This document shows, one piece after another, positions 33,774 through 46,103 of a stretch of 64,000 nucleotides of DNA. The notes below the pieces were generated by a model. That model was given only the letters and a program-made list of their open reading frames with translations. It had not been told where the DNA came from and searched no databases. Position 1 is the stretch's first letter. Each line of letters opens with the position of its first letter. The DNA is taken from positions 248,001 through 312,000 of the forward strand of contig CP099423.1 of assembly GCA_024114885.1 (NCBI GenBank). The letters are read 5' to 3'. The stretch comes from Septoria linicola (Eukaryota; Ascomycota; Dothideomycetes; Mycosphaerellales; Mycosphaerellaceae). Made by a program: the position numbers and the translations under genes.

Positions 33774-36700
33774 CTCCTACTTATACTATATAGTTAGATC
33801 TTTTAATAGATTATCTATAGTACTCAAATACTAGTCCTAATCTTAATTAGTTATTAAGTACTTACTTTTTAGACTAATAACTAGACAGTACTAACTATTA
33901 ATCTAACAAACTTTCTATACTACTATCTCTTATAAAAAGGTAAAAGAAATACCTTCTATAAGATCTTCCTCCTCTCTTATATAGGAGTAGATTATTTAGG
34001 ACATAGACTATCTAGTAAGTTGCCCCTATCCTTTCTTATAGCTAATTCTAATAGCTCTCTAGATTCCTTATAGCCTAGTCCCCTACTTAGTTATATTCTA
34101 TATAGCTTCTTAGTTCCCTAATAGTCTTTAGGGTATACTATTCTTAGCTATAGGGATCTTATATTAAGCTAGGGAGTAGAGTAACTATATACTAGTAGAG
34201 GAGATAATAGCTGCTATAGAGGAGGTCTTTAATATTAACTAGTACTTAGCCTTAGGGGGTATCTAGTTCAGCTAGGTGCTATATAGTAATATTGTAGTTA
34301 GTAATAGGTCTAATATTAGTAAGGGTATTTAGGACTTTATAAAGTCTAACTAAGGAGGAGTCAAGTAACTAAAATCTTTCTTTTAGACTCCTCTTAGTTC
34401 AACTCTAAGGCTTAGAGTTATCTTTTATATATCTCTTATACAAGGTAGAGCTACCTTACAAACTCCTAAAACTGTAGTCTATTCTTTAGCTTAGTAAGAC
34501 TATCTACTACTATCTCTTTTATATTTATATATTCTATAGAGATAAGTCTGTTCTACTAGAGCTTTCTTATAGTATTATATAAGATATTAATGTATTTAGA
34601 CTTATTATAAATATATAAGTCCTTAACTAGAGTAAGGGTAGCTTAGTTATTACCTTTTAGCTAAATTAGCCTAATTCTAGTAATAGTTTCCTAGTTACTA
34701 AGGATCCTTAGTTAGTAAGAACATTCTCCTACTAACTCTAGGCATCTAAGCTCTCTTAAAAGAGTACTAAGGAACTATAACTGTTTTATATATATACCTA
34801 TAGCTATATATTTAGCTTCTATTATAGATATAGCTATAGATTTCTACTTCTTACTTATCTAGGAGATTAGTATACTATAAAGGAAGAAGATATATCTAAG
34901 GATTAAGACTCTATTAGTCTTATCTATTATATAGTTAGAGTCTATATATCTAGTAAGAAAGCCTTGACTATTCCTTAAGTATCTTAGACTAAGGTCTAGG
35001 TTTGATCTTAGGTATCTAGTTAGCTTCTTTAGAGCCTTTATATATCCTACTATTAGATTACTAATATAGGAGCTTAATCTTCTAAGAGCAAATAAAATGT
35101 CTAGTCTTATAATAGTTATAAGCTATATCTATGTTCTAATAATAGATTAGTACTCCTATTTGTTATACCTTTCATTATTTGGTCTAGTAGGCTTTAGACT
35201 TTCATAGCTGTCTATTAGTAAAAGAGTTAGTAATATAGTCTCTTAACCTATTCCTATCTTAGCTAGGTTCTCTTAGATATAGTGCTTCTAGTTAAGTTTT
35301 AGCCAGCCTTACTGTCTGTTTCTTGTTAGTCTTATTCTAAGAATCTTATCTAGTTCTCTAAGATCTTTAATCTTAAAGACCTTACTAAGTTAGTCTTTGA
35401 ACTAGAGGACATCTTCTAGTCTCTCTATAGTAATAGGTATATTATTAATATAGATTAGGATTATTAGGTCTTTCCTTTTCTTATAGATTAGAAGACATAG
35501 GTCTACTTCTAATTGTCTAAATCCTATTCCTTTTAGCTTTAATATATATAGCTAATTCTAGTCTCTTATAGCTTACTTTAGCCTATAGAGACTCCTTAGA
35601 ACTTATAAGACTATACTAGTTAGTAGGTTAATACCTAGTAGTAGGATTATATAGATATCCTTATATAGAGTACTCTCTATAAATACATTGTTCATATCTA
35701 CTTAATATAGAACTAGGTCCTTCTTATAGACTATAGCTATGAATCCTCTTAGAGTATCCTACCTAACTATAGAAGTAAAAGTCTCTATATAGTCTACTCT
35801 ATACTTTTAGGAGAACCCTCTTATAACTAGTCTTGCCTTAAACTTTTTAATAGCTCTACTAAGCTTTCTCTTAATATTAAAGACCTATCTTAAGGTGACT
35901 AGGTTAGCCCCTTTTAGTAGGACTACTATAGTCTAGGTATTATTACTTATAAGTATATCTAGCTCCTTCTAAATAGCTTCTTACTAGAGATAACCCTACT
36001 TAGGATTACTTACTACTTCCTTATAGTTCCTTAGGATTAGAACCTCCTATTTGTGTATTCCTACTTCTTTAGTAGCTAAGAATGTAATCTCTTTAACTTC
36101 CTCTAAGAATTCTAGGTCCTATAGGATACCTAGGTTAATAGAGCTTATAGCTAAGAAGAAAGCCTAATACTCTAGGAGCATTTCCTTGTCTAGCTAACTA
36201 TTCTAATCTAGCTTAAGCCTAATTAGCTTTAGCTTCTAGTTAAATCTATTAAGTTCTTAGGATACTTTCCTCTTTCTAAGAGTTTGCCTTAGAGCTATCT
36301 GCTCCTAATCTACCTTTATAGTTTCTTAGATAGAATTCTTAGATTCTTTCTTAACTTTCTCTTAGTCTAGGAATTTTCTATACTCTCCTATATCTTCTAG
36401 TAGAGGTAGAAGTTGTATAAAGAGTTTCTTTCCTTCCTAAACCTATACTAATAGCTAAGAGAGAGGAGGCTTCTACTAGCCTAGACTAGGAGCACCTAGG
36501 GTACTCCTACTAGCTTATAGAGTAGGCTAGCTAATAGTTCTTAGCCTTCTAATAGGTCTTCTTTCTAGAGCTGAACTAGGGAGATTCTTAATCTTAATAT
36601 TCAAGTCTAATTCTCTACCTAGCTTATCTTTAAAGAAGATTATATTAGTATACTACTTAACAGCCTTTATATCTGGCTCCTAGAACTTCTATACCTTTAC

Positions 36701-37693
36701 TATGTTATTATAGTATCTAACAAACATAGTATCCTTTCCTCTGTTTATTAGTTTGTTACTCCTTGCCTACTAAGGCTATACTCTTATATCTATATATACT
36801 ATAGCTCTATATCCCTATACCTTAAGGTAGGAGACTATTAGTTTAATCCTATTAAAAGCTTTATTAGGTAAGAGCTTAAATCCCTTAACATCAGGTCTAT
36901 TTAGAAGCTTGTTCCTTATATATACCTATACTTTAAGGGCTTCTAGCTAAAACTTAATAGGTATCTTACTTTCTTTAAGCATTACTCTAATAGAGGCCTC
37001 TAATGTTTGGATAGACCTCTTAACTACTCTATTCTAGAGTGAATTATAGGCCTTAGTTAGCTTAAGAGTAATTCTAAAGTCCTTCTCCTACTATTTAATT
37101 AAAGTAGTAATCTCTCTAGTATTATTAGCCCTTATAGACTTAAGGAGTGCTACTAACTACCTTTCTGCCTTAATCCTCTAGTTCTGAAGAGTAGTTAGTA
37201 TATCTAATCTAGCCTTAAGTAGAAATACCTATTTCTTTCTTAAGAAGTTATTAATAATCTTAAGCTACTATATAAAACCTTTTACTAATAATAGTAATAG
37301 TCTATAGATATCTACTAATATAAGGGCTAATCTTTTAGGTCTTCTCTTAACAGACTTGCCTAGGTGTTTCTTTATCTTACCTATTATATAGATCCTATAC
37401 TTATACTCTTCCTAGTTAGGAATTAGAATTCTTTCCTTTAGGTTAGTAACTTTATAAAGGTTTAAGAGTAACCCTCTTCTAAAGTATACAAATCTTCTAT
37501 ACTATAGCTCCTACTATTTTAGATCCTTCTCTAATAGGGTAGTATAGGCATTATTAACCTCTATAAGATTATATAGTAAGTAATATAACTTTTCCTATAA
37601 GAGAGGTAATATCTTACTAATAAATAGAACACCTCTAACTAGCTTGGTCTTTATAACTGTTTAGCTATCTAGGGAGGTAAGAGTGAAATTAGG

Positions 37694-37698
37694 CTTCT
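37694..37698. repeat. TSD of copia element 2, left
   Basis: CTTCT, identical to 43998-44002. Confidence 0.85.
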
Positions 37699-37976
37699 TA
37701 TTAAGAATGTATCCTAGATAGTTAGTCTAGATATAGACTTCTAAGCATGGTTCTAGATACCTAAGGCATCTACCTAAGGCTTAGTAAGAGGTATATCTTG
37801 CTTCTCTCTCTTCTCTTCTTAGATAATAAACTTAATTAACTTTGTATTTAGTTCCTAGTATATTACTACTATACTATATATATAAGTTAGTTTAAGATTA
37901 ATCCCCTATTCTTCTTTACTACGCTATACCCTCCTTAACATTATATAGTATCTATAAACGCTCTCTACTTTTAATA
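37699..37976 (+). repeat. 5' LTR of copia element 2
   Basis: 278 bp. Differs from 43720-43997 at about ten positions by my reading, all C/T or G/A transitions. Confidence 0.93.
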
Positions 37977-37988
37977 GGTTATAAGCCC
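37977..37988 (+). promoter_or_regulatory. primer-binding site, tRNA-iMet anticodon-loop type
   Basis: GGTTATAAGCCC directly follows the 5' LTR. Allowing one G-to-A change it would be GGTTATGAGCCC, complementary to the anticodon arm of initiator tRNA-Met. This implies half-tRNA priming as known for Drosophila copia and yeast Ty5. Confidence 0.65.
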
Positions 37989-38899
37989 GGGTTTATATAC
38001 TAAATAGGAGCAACCTATGTTAGTATAGGTTACTTATATCCCTTGCAGTTTATAGAAAACATTTAGGGCCTAGAAGTTTCTCTAACTGTATTACTAACGA
38101 AGCTAGTTTGCACCTAGTAGTATACAAGTTAGTAAAGATCTCTATAAGACAGTAGTGTATTTCTACTTTATTAATACCTGCCTAGTTCTCTACTATTATA
38201 CCTAGTATCACTAGAGTTAGAAGAGGCTACTTAGCCTTCCTACTACCTAGTAACAGAAACTCTACTAAGAGAGAAAGATCTAAGTCTTAGTAATTTCCTA
38301 AATACGAGGAATCCCTATCCTTTAGAGCTAGTCTCTCTACTATAAGAAATTACCCTTCTCTAGAATCCTTAGCTAGTCTAAAGCATTCTACTAATTATTT
38401 ATTCTATTTACCTATTTCTATAATAGACTAAGAGGACAAGAAGAGCTAAAGGATTCTAATCCTGGACAGAACTAACTAGAAGAGATAGTTCAAGCTATAG
38501 ATAGACAAGCTAGAAGGAAAGGACTAGTTCTAGGCAATTAGCTAACTAATTATTAGAGGGAACCTATACATAGTTTAGTAGGACACTAGTCTTCAGATAT
38601 ATGTCACTTAGAATCAACACTTCTTAAAAGACAATATAGTATATAGGTTTAGTATTAGATATAGTATTAGTAAAGATAATAAGATAGAGCTAGAGACATA
38701 GTGTGTTACTATACTAGTAGCTGAGATATAGGTGATTCTCTAGAACAAGTATAATAGAGTCCTAAAGTCCTATACTATAGGTCTAATTAAGTAGTTTATT
38801 ATATTTAGGATATTACCTAATAAGACAATTAGGGAAGCATAGAGACACCTTAGAGGCCTAGGTAAGAGGATTACTAAGATTAATCCTTAGGAAGCCTAC

Positions 38900-41800
38900 T
38901 ACTAAAGCTAAGAGAAAAGGCTAAAACATCTCCTATAGTCCCTACCTATATTATACTAAGTAGCTAAGGATACTATTATAACCTAACTATCCTTAGATAT
39001 AGACACTATTCTCCTTCTACTTAAGTCCTAAGAGATAAGAGATAATCTAGATAAGATAGACATAGGTCTAGCTATATTCTATTCTAGGTAGCCCTACTAA
39101 GGAAAGTCTCTACTAATATACTAGCTCTATAAGAAAGGGAAGTACTAGTTAAAGGATTGTCCTAACCTCTCTACTACTAAGAAACTGTCCTAGTAGAGAA
39201 ATAGTACTAAGAACTAGAAGGACCCTTAGGGATTATTCCTTAGAGGGAGGGTTAGAAGATCCCTTTTACTAAGGAATACTAGACATATTAAGAAAGCTGT
39301 CTATAAGTTATTATTATATAATAAGCTAAAGAAGGTTATCTAGAAAATAGGTAAGTAGCTTCAAAGAATAGAAAAGTCTAGAAAGCTTCTAAAGAAAGGA
39401 TTTTTAGCCTAGGAGTCTAGTTCTAGTTCTGATTCTAGAACTTACTCTAGTTCTAGAAGTAATAATAATTCCCTATTAGAAGATAATAACTAAGATAAGT
39501 TAGCCTATTCTATAATTAAGGCTAAAGGCAAGTTGTTACCCTAAGAATAGCTCTTAGATTCCTATACCTTATCCTATATAACTAACTAACTATCCTTCTT
39601 TAGATTAGTAAAGCTATTAAGGAAGAAAGTGTAGATTAAGGTAGGAGGAGGATACCTCTATATAACCTACTCTAGACTAGTATAGATAAAGGGAATCTTA
39701 GGAGGAGAAGTTCTACTTAATAAGGTACTATTTGTTCCTAATCTTAGAGTAAATCTTATATTATAGGATTAGTTTAGTAAGCAATTTAGAGTCTAGAAGC
39801 CTGATTTCACTCTCACCTCCCTAGATAGCTAAACAGTTATAAAGACTAAGCTAGTTAGAGGTATTCTATTTATTAGTAAGATATTACCTCTCCTATAGGA
39901 AAAGTTATATTACTTACTATATAATCCTATAGAGGTTAACAATGCCTATACTACCCTATTAGAGAAGGATCTAAAATAGTAGGAGCTATAGTATAGAAGA
40001 TTTATATACTTTAGAAGAGGGTTACTCTCAAACCTTTATAAAGTTACTAACCTAAAGGAAAGAATTCTAATTCCTAACTAGGAAGAGTATAAGTATAGGA
40101 TCTATATAATAGGTAAGATAAAGAAACACCTAGGTAAGTCTGTTAAGAGAAGACCTAAAAGATTAGCCCTTATATTAGTAGATATCTATAGACTATTACT
40201 ATTATTAGTAAAAGGTTTTATATAGTAGCTTAAGATTGTTAATAACTTCTTAAGAAAGAAATAGGCATTTCTACTTAAGGCTAGATCAGATATACTAACT
40301 ACTTTTTAGAACTAGAGGATTAAGGCAGAAAGGCAGTTAGTAGTACTCCTTAAGTCTATAAGGGCTAATAATGCTAGAGAGATTACTACTTTAATCAAAT
40401 AGTAGGAGAAGGACTTTAGAATTACTCTTAAGCTAACTAAGGCCTATAATTTACTCTAGAATAGAGTAGTTAAGAGGTCTATCCAAACATTAGAGGCCTC
40501 TATTAGAGCAATACTTAAAGAAAGTAAGATGCCTATTAAGTTTTAGCTAGAAGCCCTTAAAGTACAAATATATATAAGGAACAAGCTTCTAAATAGACCT
40601 AATATTAAGAGATTCAAGCTCTTACCTAATAAAGCTTTTAATAGGATTAAACTAATAGTCTCCTACCTTAAGGTATAGAGATATAGAGCTATAGTATATA
40701 TAGATATAAGAGTATAGCCTTAGTAGGTAAGAAGTAATAAACTAATAAACAGAGGAAAGGATACTATATTTGTTAGATACTATAACAATATAGTAAAGGT
40801 ATAGAAGTTCTAGGAGCTAGATATAAAGGCTATTAAGTAGCATACTAATACAATCTTCTTTAAAGATAAGCTAGGTAGAGAATTAGACTTAAATATTAAG
40901 ATCAAGAATCTCCCTAGTTCAGCTCTAGAAAGAAGACCTATTAGAAGGCCAAGAACTATTAGCTAGCCTACTCTATAAGCTAGTAGGAGTACCCTAGGTG
41001 CTCCTAGTCTAGGCTAGTAGAAGCCTCCTCCTCCTTAGCTATTAGTATAGGTTTAGGAAGGAAAGAAACTCTTTATATAACTTCTACCTCTACTAGAAGA
41101 TATAGAAGAGTATAGAAAATTCCTAGACTAAAGGAAAGTTAAGAAAGAATCTAAGAATTCTACCTAAGAAACTATAGAGGTAGATTAGGAGTAGACAGCT
41201 CTAAGGTAAACCCTTAGAAAGAGGAAAGTATCCTAAGAACTTAATAGATTTAACTAGAAGCTAAAGCTAATTAGGCTTGAGCTAGATCAGAATAGTCAGC
41301 TAGATAAGGAAATGCTCCTAGAGTATTAGGCTTTCTTCTTAGCTATAAGCTCTATTAACCTAGGTATCCTATAGGACCTAGAATTCTTAGAGGAAATTAA
41401 AGAGATTACATTCTTAGCTACTAAAGAAGTAGGAATATATAAATAGGAGGTTCTAATCCTAAGGAACTATAAGGAAGTAGTAAGTAATCCTAAGTAGGGT
41501 TATCTCTAGTAAGAAGCTATTTAGAAGGAGCTAGATATACTTATAAGTAACAACACCTAGACTATAGTAGTTCTACTAAAAGGGGCTAACCTAGTTACCT
41601 CAAGATAGGTCTTTAATATTAAAAGAAAGCTTAGTAGAGCTATTAAAAAGTTTAAGGCAAGACTAGTTATAAGAGGGTTCTCCTAAAAGTATAGAGTAGA
41701 CTATATAGAAACTTTTGCCCCTATAGTTAGGTAGGATACTCTAAGAGGATTCATAGCTATAGTCTATAAGAAGGACCTAGTTCTATACTAAGTAGATATA

Positions 41801-43060
41801 AACAATGTATTTATAGAGAGCACCCTATATAAGGACATCTATATAATCCTACTACTAGGTATTAACCTACTAACTAGTATAGTCTTATAAGTTCTAAGGA
41901 GTCTCTATAGGCTAAAGTAAGCTACAAGAGACTAGAATTAGCTATATATATTAAAGCTGAAAGGAATAGGATTCAGACAATTAGAAGTAGACCTATATCT
42001 TCTAATCTATAAGAAAAGGAAAGACCTAATAATCCTAATCTATATTAATAATATACCTATTACTATAGAGAGACTAGAAGATGTCCTCTAGTTCAAAGAC
42101 TAACTTAGTAAGGTCTTTAAGATTAAAGATCTTAGAGAACTAGACAAGATTCTTAGAATAAGACTAATAAGAAATAGATAGTAAGGCTAGCTAAAACTTA
42201 ACTAGAAGCACTATATCTAAGAGAACCTAGCTAAGATAGGAATAGGTTAAGAGACTATATTACTAACTCTTTTACTAATAGATAGCTATAAAAGTCTAAA
42301 GCCTACTAGACTAAATAATAAAAGGTATAATAAATAGGAGTACTAATCCATTATTAGAATATAGATATAGCTTATAACTATTATAAGACTAGATATTTTA
42401 TTTGCCCTTAGAAGATTAAGCTCCTATATTAGTAATCTAATAGTAGGACATATAAAGGCTCTAAAGAAGCTAACTAGATACCTAAGATCAAACCTAGACC
42501 TTAGTCTAAGATACTTAAGGAATAGTTAAGGCTGCCTTACTAGATATATAGACTCTAACTATATAATAGACAAGACTAATAGAGTCTTAATCCTTAGATA
42601 TGTCTTCTTCCTTTATAGTACACTAATCTCCTAGATAAGTAAGAAGTAGAAATCTGTAGCTATATCTATAATAGAAGCTAAATATATAGCTATAGGAGCA
42701 TATATAAAACAGTTATAGTTCCTTAGTGCTCTTTTAAGAGAGCTTAGATGCCTAGAGTTAGTAGGAGAATGTTCTTACTAACTAAGGATCCTTAGTAACT
42801 AGGAAACTATTACTAGAATCAGGCTAATTTAGCTAAAAGGTAATAACTAAGCTACCCTTACTCTAGTTAAGGACTTATATGTTTATAACAAGTCCAAACA
42901 TATTAATATCTTATATAATGCTATAAGAAAGCTCTAGTAGAACAGACTTATCTCTATAGAATATATAAACATAAAAGAGATAGTAGTAGATAGTCTTACT
43001 AAGCTAAAGAATAGACTATAGTTTTAGGAGTTTATAAGGTAGCTCTACCTTATATAAGAG
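38900..43060 (+). pseudogene. copia gag-pol of element 2, RIP-inactivated
   Basis: The plus strand reads as one polyprotein broken mainly by TAG codons. In order: a CCHC knuckle remnant (39126-39165, KKGKY then LKDCPN); LFVPNLRVNLIL before the integrase (near 39750); HLGKSVKRRPKRLALILVDI (near 40120-40180), the start of the integrase core; ETFAPIVR and VDINNVFIESTLYKDIY (41,700-41,840) in the reverse transcriptase; and DSNYIIDKTNRVLILRYVFF (near 42,550) in RNase H. The RT catalytic YVDD reads YINN at 42041-42052, as expected from GAT-to-AAT changes. The exact gag start is not determinable because ATG codons have been destroyed. Confidence 0.85.
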
Positions 43061-43719
43061 ATATATAAAAGATAACTCTAAGCCTTAGAGCTAAACTAAG
43101 AGAAGTCTAAAAGAAAGATTTTAGTTACTTGACTCCTCCTTAGTTAGACTTTATAAAGTCCTAAATACTCTTACTAATATTAGACCTATTACTAACTACA
43201 ATATCACTATATAGCACCTAGCTAAACTAGACACCCCCTAAGGCCAAGTACTAGTTAATATTAAAGACCTCCTCTATAGCAGCTATTATCTCCTCTACTA
43301 GTATATAGTTACTCTACTCCCTAGCTTAATATAAGATCCCTATAGCTAAGAATAGTGTACCTTAAAGACTATTAGGGAACTAAGAAGCTATATAGAATAT
43401 AACTAAGTAAGGGACTAGGCTATAAGGAATCTAGAGAGCTATTAGAATTAGCTATAAGAAAGGATAGGGGCAACTTACTAGATAGTCTATGTCCTAAATA
43501 ATCTACTCCTATATAAGAGAGAAGGAAGATCTTATAGAAAGTATTTCTTTTACCTTTTTATAGGAGATAGTAGTATAGAAAGTTTGTTAGATTAATAGTT
43601 AGTACTATCTAGTTATTAGTCTGAAAAGTAAGTACTTAATAACTAATCAAGATTAGGACTAGCATTTGAGTACTATAGATGATCTATTAAAAGATCTAAC
43701 TATATAGCATAAGTAGGAG

Positions 43720-43997
43720 TATTAAGAATATATCCTAGATAGTTAGTCTAGATATAGACTTCTAAGTATGGTTCTAGATACCTAAGGCATCTACCTAAGG
43801 CTTAGTAAGAGGTACATCTTACTTCTCTCTCTTCTCTTCTTAGATAATAAACTTAATCAACTTTATATTTAGTTCCTAGTATATTACTACTATACTATAT
43901 ATATAAGTTAGTTCAAGATTGATCCCCTATTCTTCTTTACTACGCTATACCCTCCTTAACATTATATAGTATCTATAAACGCTCTCCACTTTTAACA
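43720..43997 (+). repeat. 3' LTR of copia element 2
   Basis: 278 bp; ends TATTAAGAA...TTTTAACA. Followed directly by the CTTCT duplication. Confidence 0.93.
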
Positions 43998-44002
43998 CTT
44001 CT
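43998..44002. repeat. TSD of copia element 2, right
   Basis: CTTCT, identical to 37694-37698. Confidence 0.85.
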
Positions 44003-45820
44003 AGACTCTAAATTGCTTACTAAACTAATTCTATAATATAAGATTTACTCTAAGATTAGGAACAAATAGTACCCTATTAAATAGAACTTCTCCTCCTAAG
44101 ATTCTCTTTATCTATACTAGTCTAGAGTAGGTTATATAGAGGTATCCTCCTCCTACCTTAATCTATACTTTCTTCCTTAGTAGCTTTACTAATCTAAAGA
44201 AGGATAGTTAGTTAGTTATATAGGATAAGGTATAGGAATCTAAGAGCTATTCTTAGAGTAATAACTTGCCTTTAGCTTTAATTATAGAATAGGCTAACTT
44301 ATCTTAGTTATTATCTTCTAATAGGGAATTATTATTACTTCTAGAACTAGAGTAAGTTCTAGAATTAGAACTAGAACTAGACTCCTAGGCTGAAAATCCT
44401 TTCTTTAGAAGCTTTCTAGACTTTTCTATCCTTTAAAGCTACTTGCCTATTTTCTAGATAACCTTCTTTAGCTTATTATATAATAATGACTTATAGACAG
44501 CTTTCTTAATATGTCTAGTATTCCTTAGTAAAGAGGATCTTCTAACCCTCTTTCTAAGGAATAATCCCTAAGGGTCCTTCTAGTTCTTAGTACTGTTTCT
44601 CTACTAGGATAGTTTCTTAGTAGTAGGGAGGTTAGGACAATCCTTTAACTAGTACTTCTCTTTCTTATAGAGCTAGTATATTAGTAGGGACTTTCCTTAG
44701 TAGAGCTACCTAGAATAGAATATAGCTAGACCTATATCTATCTTGTCTAGATTATCTCTTACCTCTTAGGACTTAAGTAGAAGGAGAATAGTGTCTATAT
44801 CTAAGGATAGTTAGGTTATAATAGTATCCTTAGCTGCTTAGTATAATATAGGTAGGGACTATAGGAGATGTTTTAGCCTTTTCTCTTAGCTCTAGTAGTA
44901 GGCTTCCTAAGGATTAATCTTAGTAATCCTCTTACCTAGGCCTCTAAGGTGTCTCTATACTTCCCTAATTATCTTATTAGGTAATATCCTAAATATAATA
45001 AACTACTTAATCAGACCTATAGTATAGGACTTTAGGACTCTATTATACTTGTTCTAGAGAATCACCTATATCTTAGCTACTAGTATAGTAATATACTATG
45101 TCTCTAGCTCTATCTTATTATCTTTACTAATACTATATCTAATACTAAACCTATATACTATATTGTCTTTTAAGAAGTGTTGATTCTAAGTAATATATAT
45201 CTAAAGACTAGTGTCCTACTAAACTATATATAGGTTCCCTCTAATAATTAGTTAGCTAATTACCTAGAACTAGTCCTTTCCTTCTAGCTTATCTATCTAT
45301 AGCTTAAACTATCTCTTCTAGTTAGTTCTGTCTAGGATTAGAATCCTTTAGCTCTTCTTGTCCTCTTAGTCTATTATAGAAATAGGTGAATAGAATAAAT
45401 GATTAGTAGAATGCTTTAGACTAGCTAAGGATTCTAGAGAAGGGTAATTTCTTATAGTAGGGAGACTAGCTCTAAGGGATAGGGATTCCTCGTATTTAGG
45501 AAATTACTAAGACTTAGATCTTTCTCTTTTAGTAGAGTTTCTATTACTAGGTAGTAGGAAGGCTAAGTAGCCTCTTCTAACTCTAGTAATGCTAGGTATA
45601 ATAGTAGAGAACTAGGCAGGTATTAATAAAGTAGAAATATACTACTATCTTATAGAGATCTTTACTAACTTATATACTACTAGGTACAAACTAGCTTCGT
45701 TAGTAATATAGTTAGGGAAACTTCTAGGCCCTAAATGTTTTCTATAAACTATAAGGGATATAAGTAACCTATACTAACATAGGTTACTCCTATTTAGTAT
45801 ATAAACCCGGGCTTATAACC

Positions 45821-46098
45821 TATTAAAAGTAGAGGGCGTTTATAGATACTATATAATGTTAAGGAGGGTATAGCGTAGTAAAGAAGAATAGGGGATCAAT
45901 CTTGAACTAACTTATATACATAGTGTAGTAGTAATATACTAGGAACTAAATACAAAGTTAATTAAGTTAGTTATCTAAGAAGAGAAGAAAGAGAAGTAAG
46001 ATATACCTCTTACTAAGCCTTAGGTAGATGCCTTAGGTATCTAGAACTATACTTAGAAGTCTATATCTAGACTAACTATCTAGGATACATTCTTAATA
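45821..46098 (-). repeat. 5' LTR of copia element 1
   Basis: 278 bp, ends TATTAAAAG...TTCTTAATA (terminal TG/CA changed to TA by RIP-type transition). Confidence 0.92.
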
Positions 46099-46103
46099 TA
46101 GAG
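46099..46103. repeat. TSD of copia element 1, right
   Basis: TAGAG, identical to 33491-33495. Confidence 0.85.

Larger units (their letters stand above)
37699..43997 (+). mobile_element. Ty1/copia LTR retrotransposon, element 2 (plus strand), nested in element 1
   Basis: Full-length 6,299-bp element with 278-bp LTRs at 37699-37976 and 43720-43997 and a CTTCT target duplication. GGTTATAAGCCC at 37977-37988 abuts the 5' LTR as primer-binding site, and AAGTAGGAG (43711-43719) abuts the 3' LTR as polypurine tract. The domain order is zinc knuckle, protease/pre-integrase, integrase, reverse transcriptase, RNase H, which is copia rather than gypsy. It is the most recent layer of the nest. Confidence 0.95.
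33496..46098 (-). mobile_element. Ty1/copia LTR retrotransposon, element 1 (minus strand), interrupted by element 2
   Basis: LTRs of 278 bp at 45821-46098 (5') and 33496-33773 (3'), TG...CA ends (partly mutated to TA), and a TAGAG target duplication on both sides. Subtracting element 2 (37699-43997) and its 5-bp TSD leaves 6,299 bp, exactly the length of element 2. The primer-binding site is at 45809-45820 (reverse strand GGTTATAAGCCC) and the polypurine tract is next to the 3' LTR (33775-33783). The internal sequence is the reverse complement of element 2 and is riddled with TAG stops. Confidence 0.92.

Noticed and set aside
33496..43997. Apparent giant palindrome: 33,496-37,690 is the reverse complement of about 39,800-43,997
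   Set aside because: It is fully explained by two elements of one copia family in opposite orientation, each with its own LTR pair and TSD.
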